From: Myxococcales bacterium
Lineage (GTDB): Bacteria > Myxococcota_C > UBA6777
Length of the DNA stretch: 28,083 nucleotides
Direction of reading: 5' to 3'
Assembly: GCA_027005175.1 (NCBI GenBank)
Contig: JALTMC010000048.1
Location: forward strand, 1 to 28,083
Positions within the stretch are counted from its first letter, which is position 1; every line of letters starts with the position of its first letter. A model generated the notes under the pieces. That model searched no databases, had not been told where the DNA came from, and saw only the letters and a program-made list of their open reading frames with translations. The position numbers and the translations under genes were made by a program. Below, piece by piece: positions 6,335 to 15,699 of this stretch.

Positions 6335-8692
6335 ATGACCAAGCGCAAAACAAGCGAGTCGCAACATATCTGGGATGCGCATGAGTGGTCCACTGTCTCT
6401 GCCCACGATGAAACACAGGATTCCGGCAAAACAGCCGAAGACCTTTGGGAAGATGGAGCGGAGTGGCCTACCGAAAATCCTATCGCGGTTGCTGGAAAAG
6501 AAACCACAGTGACCACAAACGAAGCTCCTTCGGCTGCGGCCGAAGTTGTCATGGGTGAAGACACCACGAAACAGACAGAACCTTTCGACAAGAAGGAAGA
6601 CACTTCAACTGTATCGGAATCCGTTGAAGAAGATGGGGTTGAAGGAGCAGATGCTTCAACGGACTCTCTCTCAGACACTGTTGAGGCTTCGTCTGCTCAA
6701 AGCGGATCGGTAACGGAAGCTTCCGATGTGGGAGAGGACTCCGATGTGGAGACATCTTCCGATGTGGGAGAGGACTCTGATGCAGAGTTTGTTTTGGATG
6801 GTGTTCGCAATGATGAGGCTTGGGGAAAGAGTGACGATGTTTGGGGAGACACAGAGTGGGATCCAAGCGAGGAGGGGGAAGAGTCTGACGATGTGGAGGA
6901 ATCTTCCGTCGCCGAAGAAGTAAAGGGAGAGTCACCTTCGGCAGTGGCAGCGTCTGAGTCTGACTGGACGCCTCTGCCTCAGCCTGGTTGGGTCACCTCT
7001 TTTGAAGGACGTCGAGGTTATACACTTGTCTTTCTTTTTGCCTTACTTATTTTCAGTGTCTTGTTTGGTCAGCGGATCGGTCAGGTCTCCAATGAGCCTC
7101 ATTATGTGCTGTTGGCCGATGCTTTCTTAAAGAATCGTTGGTTTCTCGACAGTGCGCCCGTCCATCCTGTTACCGGTGTGCGTATGAACAATGACTGGGC
7201 TCGGATGGATGTTGTGAAGGTCACTCGGCTGGAAGGGAAACCTCTCCCCAGAGCTGTAACCTTGCGGGGTTTGTGGCTTGGGAGACCTCAGAAGGTGCGT
7301 CGCTTTGCGACTCTGAAGAAAAAATACATCCTACATGCGAAAGATATCCGTGCTCAGCGGCGATTTCACTTTGTTTCGTTTCCCCCTCTTCCCGCGTATC
7401 TGATGATGGGGCCGATGTGGCTCTTGAGTCGATTGGGCTACGACCGGCAACGCTTCAGTGATGTGACTTTCTCCTTGTTCTTCGCTGCGTTGGCTGTTCT
7501 GCTTCTGTTCTGGCTGTTGCAGAGTATGTCTCAAAGCGGGCGCAGCCGTCGAACGTTGTACGAAAACCTGCAACTTACGGTGTTGTTTGCCTTTGGCTCT
7601 GTCTTTTTCTTTTCAGCCGTACAGGGAACCGTGTGGTACACCGCTCTCATTGTTGGAACATGCTGTAGTCTCTCTTTTCTCATCGCTACAGAGTACGACA
7701 AACCCCTGCTTGCCGGTGTCTTTGTGGCATTAGGCTTCCTCGCAAGGCCTCTGCTGGTGTTGTTGAGCCTGTTTTACTTTTGGCAAGTTATCCGTAAAAA
7801 GGAAGGGTGGCAGTCTCCCTTTACAGCAATCAATTTGCGTAAACTTGTGTTGTTTGCTCTGCCTGTGGCGCTCTCCATTTTTGGAATGATGATGTTCAAT
7901 CAGATGCGTTTTGGCAGCCCAATGGAGTTTGGACACAGTTACCTTCCCGCTGTCTTTGGACGTGTCGAGAAATACGTTCTGTTTCACTGGCATTGGATCC
8001 CGCGAAACTTTTATGCTTTTTTCCTGGCAACACCTGAGTTTTTCAACGTTGGAAAGGCAATGGCCGCGAATCAAATGATCGGCGGTTCGAGCTTTCTCAG
8101 TGGAAAGCTCTCGTTGACGAGGTTTGTGCCTGTATGGACTACGATCTTATTCGCGCTCTCCTTGTTTTTGGCATACCGACAACACAGTCGACAAGAACAA
8201 GAAGGAGAGCAAGACCGCTTGTTTTGGGCTGTTGGTCTGACTCTCCTTGCGATCGTGATTGTTCCTTTCGCGATGCGTTGGGTTCCCTTTCCAAAAATCA
8301 ATGCTCATGGTTTGAGTTTGTTTCTCACCACACCTGCGTTGTTGATCCTATTTGCTTCTCTCTTTGATCTTTCCAAAAAGCGAGAACCTTGGTTTTGGGG
8401 GTTGCTCGGCACGACTTTGATTATCATTGTACCCTTGCTCATGTACCAGAACACAGGATGGCTTACTTTTGGGAATCGATTTAGTCTCGACTATATGCCC
8501 CTGTTGATCGTGGCTCTGGCCATTAGCGGCATAGTCTTCGGACGTATGTGGAAATTTTTGCTGGTGGTGGCTGTGGTCATCAACATGTTTGGTGCGATCA
8601 CATTTGGTCGAGCTTGGTCGTTGTATCATCACGATATACGCTCCTTGGATTGGATTTATTCCATTGACTGGATTAATCGTCTTTTCTCGTGA
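6335..8692 (+). CDS. GT-C-like multi-membrane protein with acidic N-terminal tail
   Basis: 785 residues in two parts. Residues 1-215 are low-complexity and very rich in Asp, Glu and Ser, with a 12-residue internal duplication (SDVGEDSDVE-type, DNA copies at 6721 and 6757). The rest has about 10-12 predicted membrane helices beginning near residue 227. After the first helix comes a loop with NEPHYVLLADAFL (about 253), placed like the acidic donor-binding loop of GT-C glycosyltransferases. FVSFPPLPAYLMM and LARPLLVL follow. It probably belongs to the GT-C superfamily, but the substrate is unknown. ATG 6335 was preferred over GTG 6257 because of the AGGGAG site at 6316-6321 and the unlike, basic extension. 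It lies about 100 bp after the GT39-like gene, possibly in the same transcript. The acidic tail would face the cytoplasm and is unusual for this fold. Confidence 0.75.
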   Translation: MTKRKTSESQHIWDAHEWSTVSAHDETQDSGKTAEDLWEDGAEWPTENPIAVAGKETTVTTNEAPSAAAEVVMGEDTTKQTEPFDKKEDTSTVSESVEEDGVEGADASTDSLSDTVEASSAQSGSVTEASDVGEDSDVETSSDVGEDSDAEFVLDGVRNDEAWGKSDDVWGDTEWDPSEEGEESDDVEESSVAEEVKGESPSAVAASESDWTPLPQPGWVTSFEGRRGYTLVFLFALLIFSVLFGQRIGQVSNEPHYVLLADAFLKNRWFLDSAPVHPVTGVRMNNDWARMDVVKVTRLEGKPLPRAVTLRGLWLGRPQKVRRFATLKKKYILHAKDIRAQRRFHFVSFPPLPAYLMMGPMWLLSRLGYDRQRFSDVTFSLFFAALAVLLLFWLLQSMSQSGRSRRTLYENLQLTVLFAFGSVFFFSAVQGTVWYTALIVGTCCSLSFLIATEYDKPLLAGVFVALGFLARPLLVLLSLFYFWQVIRKKEGWQSPFTAINLRKLVLFALPVALSIFGMMMFNQMRFGSPMEFGHSYLPAVFGRVEKYVLFHWHWIPRNFYAFFLATPEFFNVGKAMAANQMIGGSSFLSGKLSLTRFVPVWTTILFALSLFLAYRQHSRQEQEGEQDRLFWAVGLTLLAIVIVPFAMRWVPFPKINAHGLSLFLTTPALLILFASLFDLSKKREPWFWGLLGTTLIIIVPLLMYQNTGWLTFGNRFSLDYMPLLIVALAISGIVFGRMWKFLLVVAVVINMFGAITFGRAWSLYHHDIRSLDWIYSIDWINRLFS

Positions 8693-8710
8693 TAGAAGAG
8701 TATGTTCTAT
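8692..8710 (+). terminator. Weak hairpin after the GT-C-like gene
   Basis: ATAGAA-N7-TTCTAT is a perfect 6-bp AT-rich inverted repeat directly overlapping the stop codon. It is followed by TCTT rather than a true T tract, so termination is doubtful. Confidence 0.2.
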
Positions 8711-8810
8711 TCTTAATGCACAACTTGATGCACAACAATTCGGCTGACAATCTCTCTTACCAACAGGGCTGGTCTGCTTAAGGGTGATCGCTGGGATGAA
8801 GGAAAAGACG

Positions 8811-9449
8811 ATGAGTTTCTCGTATCGATGGGTTTGGTTGTTTGCTATATGGATGCTACTTTTCTGTGTTTCTTGTGGCTCCAAGCCTGCCTGTCCCGAC
8901 TGTGATGTTATGAATTTTGAATTCAAGAATTTGAGCATTCCACCAGAAAATGCACCCAAAGCGGGTGTTACATGGGGTCGTGTGGAGATCGTACTGAGCC
9001 CAAAGGCTGGGGATACTTGGAAAATCAAGATGGCTAAGAGCTTCAGACAAAAAAAGGGAGAGGCAGGTTGGACCTTTCAGTCCAAAGTCAACAACAGCAA
9101 AAGTGTGTTAGCTGTGATTCTCGGTACAGCAGACGGAAAGGGGAGTATCAAAGTTGACAGTGTTGGAATTAGTGTTTGGCTGGGTAAGGATGATGTGAAC
9201 AACTTAACCTCCAACAAGGGTCTCAAAATTCGGCTCCGATTGACAAAGAAACTGGCGAATCCATTGCAACCTTTTCAAGTGTCGGGCTCTGTTCGTCATG
9301 TCAAATTAGTAGGTTCAGAGAACAAAGAATTCTGTCAAGCTCTCTTTGTGTTGGGAGAAAAGACGTTTGCTCAGTCGGGTGCTTCCTTTACTGTACAGAA
9401 CCAATGCACAGGTTCTCCCACAACATGTTGGGCGGCCTGTTCTAAATAG
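8811..9449 (+). CDS. Small secreted lipoprotein of unknown function
   Basis: 212 residues. The N-terminus has a short basic region and a hydrophobic helix ending in CVSC-GSK, a plausible though atypical lipobox with C22 as the lipidated residue. C28 and C31 follow closely. The mature part is beta-rich and lysine-rich, without a family I recognise; it could be a small immunoglobulin-like or beta-sandwich domain (pattern KLVGSENKEF, VSGSVRHV). ATG 8811 was chosen because GAAGGA (8798-8803) lies seven bases upstream. Earlier in-frame starts at 8784 and 8796 place charged residues before the signal helix. It sits between two large membrane-protein genes on the same strand, 50 bp before the HEAT/FGE fusion gene. 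Confidence 0.8.
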   Translation: MSFSYRWVWLFAIWMLLFCVSCGSKPACPDCDVMNFEFKNLSIPPENAPKAGVTWGRVEIVLSPKAGDTWKIKMAKSFRQKKGEAGWTFQSKVNNSKSVLAVILGTADGKGSIKVDSVGISVWLGKDDVNNLTSNKGLKIRLRLTKKLANPLQPFQVSGSVRHVKLVGSENKEFCQALFVLGEKTFAQSGASFTVQNQCTGSPTTCWAACSK

Positions 9450-9499
9450 TTAAGCTTCTTCGACTTGTTCGATCTACCGACAAACCAAGGGGTACTATT

Positions 9500-12400
9500 G
9501 TGTCGGGTGAAATAAAGAAAAGTGCTACGATTAGCGCCATACCTTTTCAATTTGTATTTCTTCTCTACTGCGTGCTGTTTGGCATCATCTTGCGGGAGTC
9601 TGGCGTCTCCACCACGATGGTTCTTGGCGTGGTGGTGTTCTTGGGTGGTTTGGGCCTGATGGGTCTGGATGACTTTCGAGAAAAAGACGTACCCATGGCC
9701 GTGGGGGGGATGTATCTCGCCGGTGTGATGGTCAGTTTACTTCTCTTTCTTGTTGTCACCTCTCTACCTTTGGTCACTGCGATTGTGCTCGGTGGTTTGT
9801 TTGTCGCGGGGGTTGTTGGCAATGTTTATTACTTCCTTAGCGAAAATCAAAAACTAGCCTATCTCAACGGACAGATTGCTGAAGAGGGTCTGACCCTTCG
9901 TTGGGTTGGGCGAGTCTTTCCCTTGTGGTTGGTGGTGGGTGGAAATATTCTTCTGGTTTTTCTCATTACTCCCTTGCTCTTTGGCTCTCTCTACAGCGTC
10001 GCTGGCCCCTACCAAATCTATTTGTTTGAAGTCCAAACCAAACCGACCCTTGTGGTGTGGTTTGTGTTTTTGATTGAGAACCTCAATCAATCCCTACTGG
10101 GCGTCGCTTCCCTTTTGGGGATCTCTTTTCCAGGGCAAGCCGTTGTCCCTGTTGGATTGGGACGTCTCTTGGTGGCTATCTTCCGCTTGGGGATCTTGTC
10201 GTTGGGGTTGGGAGCTGTGAAACGCTACCTTGACCTACGCGCCACCACACGTCGCTTGATGCTGGCCCTGGGTCGCTCTGGTCTCGAACAAGAGCAGTGG
10301 GAGTGCCGCAACGAAGGTCACCGCGTTTTAAATGACAAAGAGTTTCAAGAGTTTGAGAATCGCCGTCAGATGTGGCAGTTGCGTTTGCGTCAATTGATTC
10401 AGCTCTATCCTGCACAGCTTGATCGACTGGTTTCGGAAGTCACAGGTCGCGGAGACTGGCGTTTGCGTCTCGACGCCAAACTTTACCCCAGCAAAGAGGA
10501 TCCTTTGGGGGCAAAGCACCTCGGTGATTGGATCCGTGCTGAGCTAGCCGAGTTGTTGGGACAGGGTCTCTTGTATGAAAGCCTGTCGGCGGAACGACAA
10601 GTTGTGATGCGGACTTTCCTGCAGCGACTACAGTTTGTAGAAGGTCGCGAGGCCCTCTCTGCGCGTGTGTCCTCCAATGTCGGTGTGTCTCTCGCCAGAC
10701 TGCTCCGCGCCTCAGACTCCGATACCCGACGAGAAAATACGATCGCTTGCCTAAGGGAGCTGGTTTTACGTTCGGATGCTCGGATCAAAAAAGGTCATCA
10801 ACGAGGCTGGCTGCGGTTGGTGGAAGCTCGCAGTCGGCTGGCTTCCACATACGCCCTTTTGTTGCTTCATCAACGAGAAGAGCTGGTCCAGCTTCTCCCT
10901 GCTTTTCAAAATGCTGGCTCTGCTCTCTCTATCGATGTCAACCATTATGTCGCGGATCTTGCCGAGAGTTGGGCTGTCTCAGAGGCTTCGATCTTGTCAG
11001 CAGTGGAGCGTTTATTAACTGTTGAAGATGGAGAGAACCCCGCGCCTTTTCTGGCTGAGATCTCCCATAGCTTGCGGCAACTGCCGCCTGAACTTCGCTC
11101 GGTGTACCAACTGTTTGTGGCCAAAGCTTTGGTCTCTTTTTGGTATCTGAGTTCGTCGGAAGAGGACGAAGCATTGCTTCAGCCCACGTCGCGATTGTTG
11201 ATGCTTTGTGGGGAAAAGAATGCGACACAAGCGGTATGGCGCATTGTTCAGACTCTACCTCTCGAAGCATGGGGACATCAGCTAATAGGCTTCTTGGTGG
11301 AAGGTCATATGGCGAGTGTGCTCGGGAGCTTCTTTCGACACAAGCTGGGCAGTCGAACTATCCGTGAACAAGAGTTGGCTGCCGATTTAATGACAGCCAT
11401 CCCTGCCACACCAAAGAACTCCGATGCCTTGTGTCAGATGGTGGCACATGAGCGTGTCGCATACCCGGTTCGGTGGCGTGGTCTTTGCTCCCTCGCCACC
11501 TTGGAGCAGGGTGAGAATCTTCCTTTCTTGCAAGACCTGCAATTTTCTGAAGTCTCGCAACCTCGTTTGTGGGCAGCCTGGATTTATGCCAAAGCTTGCT
11601 GTGGTGAAGCTGAAGCTTTGCCTTTGCTCCTTGATACCCTCATCGAAGAGGACAGTGCTTCCTCTCGCTACCAGGCCATTCGAGAAGTTTTGGCTGACCG
11701 ACGTGCTGCTGAAGTGGATGCGATCTGCATCTCTTTGAACAGTGAGTCCGACAATGAAGAGCGCCTTGAGGCTTGTGAAACTCTGGTCGGCTGCCAGTCT
11801 CCTCTGGCTCTTCCGATCCTTGGACGCCTGGTAAAAGACCCTGACACAGCAAAGAAGATTCGACAGAGTGCCGCAGAAGATCTCGGTATCCTAGGCCGCT
11901 CGATTCATGCGGACCAAATGGGCTTAATCGGTCAAGCCAAGTCTCCGGCAGAGTGGGCAGCAGAGCCTTTGCTGTACGCTCTTGAACACGACAAGGATCG
12001 ACTGGTTCGGATCCGTGCGGCGCGTGCGCTTGGTCGCCTGGGGCTACCAGAGATTCGGCAGCGTTTCCAGGAAGCGTTGGTGGACCCTTCAGAGAACGCT
12101 GTGGTCCGTCAGGTTGTGGCACAAGCTGTCGGTGAAATGGGCGATGTTAGCTGGATGGACTTCTTGTTGGAGCGATATCCCAAAGAGAAAAGTGCCCAGG
12201 TCCGACAAGGGATGCTCTCTGCTCTCGATCGTTTGGGGGCAGATGCCTCCTTCTTTCTCGACTGTCTCACAGAGAGCAACGCGAAGATCCTTCAACTCTC
12301 TCTCCAGGCTTTGGCCAATCGCTATCTGTTGGAAGAGCAACAACATGCTCTGTTGGAGTTTCTGCATGCCTCCCACAAGGATGTTCGCTCCGCAGCTGCC

Positions 12401-15400
12401 GAGACATTGGGTGCTCAGGGATACACGCCAGCAATCCCCGTGTTATGTGCTCTGCTCAACCATGAGGAGGAGACACAAAAAGCGGTTCGACGTGCTGCCA
12501 TTCGAGCGTTGCGTAAGCTCGCTCGGACTCCCTCTCAAAAGGCCGAAGTCAGACCCTTCCTCGAACTTGTATTTAACGAAGATCCCGATCATCTCGTGAT
12601 TCAAGATTGCGCCTCTGCTCTGGCTCACCTCTTCAAAGAAGAGATCGGTCCACTCTTGCTCCATGCTCTCCAACATCGTGAAGAGCGCGAAGTTTGGATG
12701 AAAGGATTTGCTGGAATTGTTCGAGCGTTGGGGGCCTCTTCTTATTCTGGAGCAGAAGATTATCTCTTCGACCAACTGCGTAAACTGCTGAAGGCCGAGA
12801 AGCTTAATGTTGCCCGAATCATCGCGATGATGCGTCCCACTGGAGTTGCGAGTGGCTCAAAAGCATTGCCACTGCTGTTTGAGATCGTTAAGAAAAACAG
12901 TGAAGCCTTTTCCTGGGTTGCTGTCCAGGTCATGGCTGAAATTGGCGATCCTCAAATCATCAAGCCTCTGCAACAATTTATGGAGTACAAACGCTCACAA
13001 GATGACCTGGAACCCAACCTCGAAGCTGTCATCCTTGTGACTTTGGTTCGTATGGGTGAATGGGATTACCTCGAAGAGCTGGTTCACCTCTTGCGTGACA
13101 CCTCTCATGAACGGGAAGTGGCGCGACGTCGTGCTTTGGGTGTACTGCCCGAATTGCAGGTCGATCTCAGCTCGCTGTTGTTACTCAAAGCGATGAGTCC
13201 ACAACACACACCTCATGAAAAAATCCGTGAAACGGCTGTTAAATCTCTCGGTCGTATGGTTGCCGCTATCGACCATCGAGTCCAAGCGTTGCAATGGCAA
13301 GCACAAGCTGACCCACGTGCCAAGATTCGTGAAGCTGCTCAAAGTGCTTTGCGAGCGATCGAATCGCGGACTTCACGAAGCCTAGAGAAGTTTCAAGATG
13401 GCAAAGACTTCTATGCCACATCCAAATTAGAGTGGGACAAGCAACCTCTTCATCCTGTGTGGCAAGAGCAATTGGATGCTCGTCGCCAGAGTCATGAGGC
13501 GACAGCACTTAAGTTTGTTGTTCCCGGTGAAGAAGATGTTCTTGAACCTCTCGAAACTCTTGCCTCTTTGGACGCTCCCGACCCATCTGCGACTTCGACT
13601 CCCGAAGCTTCTATTGATGAACCTGCTGCGAATGCTACCGAAGTAGGGGCAGATTCTGTGGTGGAAGAACCCACGGCTGAGGTCAAAGAACTCACAGACA
13701 CGGCTGCTTTGTCTAACGTTGCATCGGAAGCTGCTCTCGCAACGGAGGCGGCTCTCGTCGATGCAAAACCCGAACCCGAACCCGAACCCGAGCCTGAGCC
13801 TCCTTCTTTTGAAGAGTTGATGGTGGCCGCCTTTTTACAAGGTAACGAGCAAGATGTGCGAGAGTTGGCTGCTTCCGAAGATGCCAAACCCAAGGCGCCT
13901 TTGTGGAATGGGCTCATTGCACTGATGGACGATCTGGCTCTCTTGCGCGAACGATTTGATGAGAACTGGCTGCTTGTGTCGGGGAATCCAAAAGGTATCG
14001 CTACAAAATGGCCCTTTTTGGTGATGCGCCAACCCGTAAGTCAAAGAGATTATCTTGAATTCTGTGAAAAGACGGATCGACCTTTGCCCCGTCGCTGGTC
14101 TAAAACAGCCGTGAATACCAACCCCACAGCACCTGCGACGAACCTAAAGTGGTGGGACGCTGTGGCTTATGCTGAGTATCATGGATGGCAACTTCCGACA
14201 CATGACCAACTGATGTTAACCTTCGGCAACTACGAGTTGTTCTCTCTGGAAGGCAACCGAGTGGGCTGGATGCTTTATCCTGACAAAACAGAGTGGACAG
14301 CAACACCCAACACCAGCCGTCGTCAATTGGTACGTGCCTACACGACGGACTCGCAGCCGGTCCATCACATCCGGCGAGATTCACAATCCTTTGAGGTTGG
14401 CTTTCGCTGCTGTATCTCTCTCGATGCCCGGCTCCACCCTGTGATCTCCGCCTTTTTACTCACAGGAGGCTTTGCTATGCAGAACCTCCTCGCATATTAT
14501 GTCGGAACTTTGGGCTTTGCGATGCCTGAGGAACCCTCAGAGTGGTCGGTGTATCTGGAGCAATGGTCTCCTGAAGAGATCGCCAATGCTGTAGAAGAGC
14601 TTGCTGCGAAGAAAACGTCTTCTGTGTCTGAGCCGGTGGAAGAGGTGTCTTCTTCTCCATCAGAGCCAGCACCTCCTTCGTCAAAGCCTGAGTCTGTTGT
14701 AGTCTTGCATGATACAGCAACAGAAGACGTAACCATCGCACAGGAAGCAGAGCAAGCCCGGCTTGCTGCTGAACAGGAAGCAGAGCAAGCCCGGCTTGCT
14801 GCTGCACAGGAAGCAGAGCAAGTTCGTCTTGCCGCTGAACAGGAAGCAGAAGAGGCAGAGCGTCGTCGTTTGGAGGAAGAGGCTCAACAGGCAAAAGAAG
14901 CCGAACAACAGAGCAAACTCAGTCACTTTTGGTCCAGCTTGGATACGGGAGCTTGGGACGATGCTGCCCTCTGGTTTGGGCGTGAGGGCTCCGAACACTT
15001 CGAAGCCTCCAAACCATACCATGAGAATTTGACTGAATTATGCAACTGGTTGCGAGAACAACGAGGCATGGTTTGGATTCAGGACAAGGACACAGAAGGG
15101 GAGGAGCCGATCCTGTTACTACAGGAGCAGTATGTGTCACGTGGTGACTTCCATCGATTCTGTCATGAGATGGAGCTGCCGATGTCACCGCGCTGGCGCG
15201 GTGGAGCGCGTATCTCATCACCGCTCGCCCCTGCCACGGACATCTCTGTGATGGCCGCTCGTGAGTATGCCTCCTCAGTGGGAGCAGAGCTGCCATCCCT
15301 GGAACAACTGAAACACGTTGTGCGTTACGACTTCTTTCACCGCACACTGCATGAGTTAACTCGAACTCACTATCCCAACAATGCGAGATTGTATTACAGC

Positions 15401-15655
15401 TTTGATCTGACAGCCGCTCATGAAAACAACAAACCACAGCGAACCTTACGACGGGATGAGCCTGCCGCCAAGACAAGTTTCCGTGTGTGTCGAACGATAC
15501 ACGCTGATAGCTTGCCAGAGTTGCTTGTGTCCTTGATGGAGCATTTGCCTCCAGCGTTCCCTGTGGATTCCTTCCCCTACCTCCTTGGACCGGCTCTTCG
15601 TGTCCATCTCTCCCATCGGCTCTCATCTAGGGCCTCGCTAGCCGGAAACCCCTGA
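9500..15655 (+). CDS. Giant membrane protein: TM segments, HEAT repeats, coiled coil, two FGE-like domains
   Basis: 2051 residues, with a GTG start at 9500 seven bases after AAGGGG. About six hydrophobic segments occupy residues 10-250. Charged helical sequence follows. From roughly 640 to 1290 there are HEAT/PBS-lyase-like repeats (for example LVRIRAARALGRLGLPEI, VRSAAAETLGAQGYTPAI). A Pro/Glu linker includes a run of EP dipeptides near 1421. Residues about 1490-1640 resemble a formylglycine-generating-enzyme/sulfatase-modifying fold: LKWWDAVAYAEYHGWQLPT, then TEWTATPNT, then GFRCC. A coiled coil of 11-residue repeats (1748-1790) precedes a second, more degenerate copy at about 1868-2000 (ending SFRVCRT). 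I see no catalytic Cys pair of active FGE, so these are probably binding domains. The topology would put the HEAT and FGE-like parts together on one side, most likely the cytoplasm. Function unknown. Confidence 0.85.
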   Translation: MSGEIKKSATISAIPFQFVFLLYCVLFGIILRESGVSTTMVLGVVVFLGGLGLMGLDDFREKDVPMAVGGMYLAGVMVSLLLFLVVTSLPLVTAIVLGGLFVAGVVGNVYYFLSENQKLAYLNGQIAEEGLTLRWVGRVFPLWLVVGGNILLVFLITPLLFGSLYSVAGPYQIYLFEVQTKPTLVVWFVFLIENLNQSLLGVASLLGISFPGQAVVPVGLGRLLVAIFRLGILSLGLGAVKRYLDLRATTRRLMLALGRSGLEQEQWECRNEGHRVLNDKEFQEFENRRQMWQLRLRQLIQLYPAQLDRLVSEVTGRGDWRLRLDAKLYPSKEDPLGAKHLGDWIRAELAELLGQGLLYESLSAERQVVMRTFLQRLQFVEGREALSARVSSNVGVSLARLLRASDSDTRRENTIACLRELVLRSDARIKKGHQRGWLRLVEARSRLASTYALLLLHQREELVQLLPAFQNAGSALSIDVNHYVADLAESWAVSEASILSAVERLLTVEDGENPAPFLAEISHSLRQLPPELRSVYQLFVAKALVSFWYLSSSEEDEALLQPTSRLLMLCGEKNATQAVWRIVQTLPLEAWGHQLIGFLVEGHMASVLGSFFRHKLGSRTIREQELAADLMTAIPATPKNSDALCQMVAHERVAYPVRWRGLCSLATLEQGENLPFLQDLQFSEVSQPRLWAAWIYAKACCGEAEALPLLLDTLIEEDSASSRYQAIREVLADRRAAEVDAICISLNSESDNEERLEACETLVGCQSPLALPILGRLVKDPDTAKKIRQSAAEDLGILGRSIHADQMGLIGQAKSPAEWAAEPLLYALEHDKDRLVRIRAARALGRLGLPEIRQRFQEALVDPSENAVVRQVVAQAVGEMGDVSWMDFLLERYPKEKSAQVRQGMLSALDRLGADASFFLDCLTESNAKILQLSLQALANRYLLEEQQHALLEFLHASHKDVRSAAAETLGAQGYTPAIPVLCALLNHEEETQKAVRRAAIRALRKLARTPSQKAEVRPFLELVFNEDPDHLVIQDCASALAHLFKEEIGPLLLHALQHREEREVWMKGFAGIVRALGASSYSGAEDYLFDQLRKLLKAEKLNVARIIAMMRPTGVASGSKALPLLFEIVKKNSEAFSWVAVQVMAEIGDPQIIKPLQQFMEYKRSQDDLEPNLEAVILVTLVRMGEWDYLEELVHLLRDTSHEREVARRRALGVLPELQVDLSSLLLLKAMSPQHTPHEKIRETAVKSLGRMVAAIDHRVQALQWQAQADPRAKIREAAQSALRAIESRTSRSLEKFQDGKDFYATSKLEWDKQPLHPVWQEQLDARRQSHEATALKFVVPGEEDVLEPLETLASLDAPDPSATSTPEASIDEPAANATEVGADSVVEEPTAEVKELTDTAALSNVASEAALATEAALVDAKPEPEPEPEPEPPSFEELMVAAFLQGNEQDVRELAASEDAKPKAPLWNGLIALMDDLALLRERFDENWLLVSGNPKGIATKWPFLVMRQPVSQRDYLEFCEKTDRPLPRRWSKTAVNTNPTAPATNLKWWDAVAYAEYHGWQLPTHDQLMLTFGNYELFSLEGNRVGWMLYPDKTEWTATPNTSRRQLVRAYTTDSQPVHHIRRDSQSFEVGFRCCISLDARLHPVISAFLLTGGFAMQNLLAYYVGTLGFAMPEEPSEWSVYLEQWSPEEIANAVEELAAKKTSSVSEPVEEVSSSPSEPAPPSSKPESVVVLHDTATEDVTIAQEAEQARLAAEQEAEQARLAAAQEAEQVRLAAEQEAEEAERRRLEEEAQQAKEAEQQSKLSHFWSSLDTGAWDDAALWFGREGSEHFEASKPYHENLTELCNWLREQRGMVWIQDKDTEGEEPILLLQEQYVSRGDFHRFCHEMELPMSPRWRGGARISSPLAPATDISVMAAREYASSVGAELPSLEQLKHVVRYDFFHRTLHELTRTHYPNNARLYYSFDLTAAHENNKPQRTLRRDEPAAKTSFRVCRTIHADSLPELLVSLMEHLPPAFPVDSFPYLLGPALRVHLSHRLSSRASLAGNP
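14741..14860 (+). repeat. 33-bp in-frame coding repeats (11-residue coiled-coil units)
   Basis: Three 33-bp units start at 14741, 14774 and 14807, with a partial fourth at 14840. They encode variants of QEAEQARLAAE. The first two units are almost identical at DNA level, while the later ones have drifted. The 11-residue period is typical of coiled coils and of recent unit expansion. Confidence 0.9.
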
Positions 15656-15669
15656 CTTCAGTCGGGGGT
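15648..15669 (+). other. GC-rich hairpin spanning the stop codon of the giant gene
   Basis: ACCCCTGAC-TTCA-GTCGGGGGT forms a 9-bp stem with one G-T pair and a 4-base loop; the stop TGA (15653-15655) lies in the left arm. No T tract follows, so it is not a standard terminator. The CTGACTTCAGTC core resembles the subterminal hairpins of IS200/IS605 right ends (recalled pattern, not checked). Confidence 0.45.
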
Positions 15670-15699
15670 CGTATGACAGAGCTTTCCAGCATTAAACTC

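Noticed and set aside
13968-15500. Active formylglycine-generating enzyme
   Set aside because: The fold pattern is present twice, but I do not see the catalytic cysteine pair, and no sulfatase gene is nearby.
15648-15669. Rho-independent terminator after the giant gene
   Set aside because: The stem is strong, but it is not followed by a T tract and it contains the stop codon.
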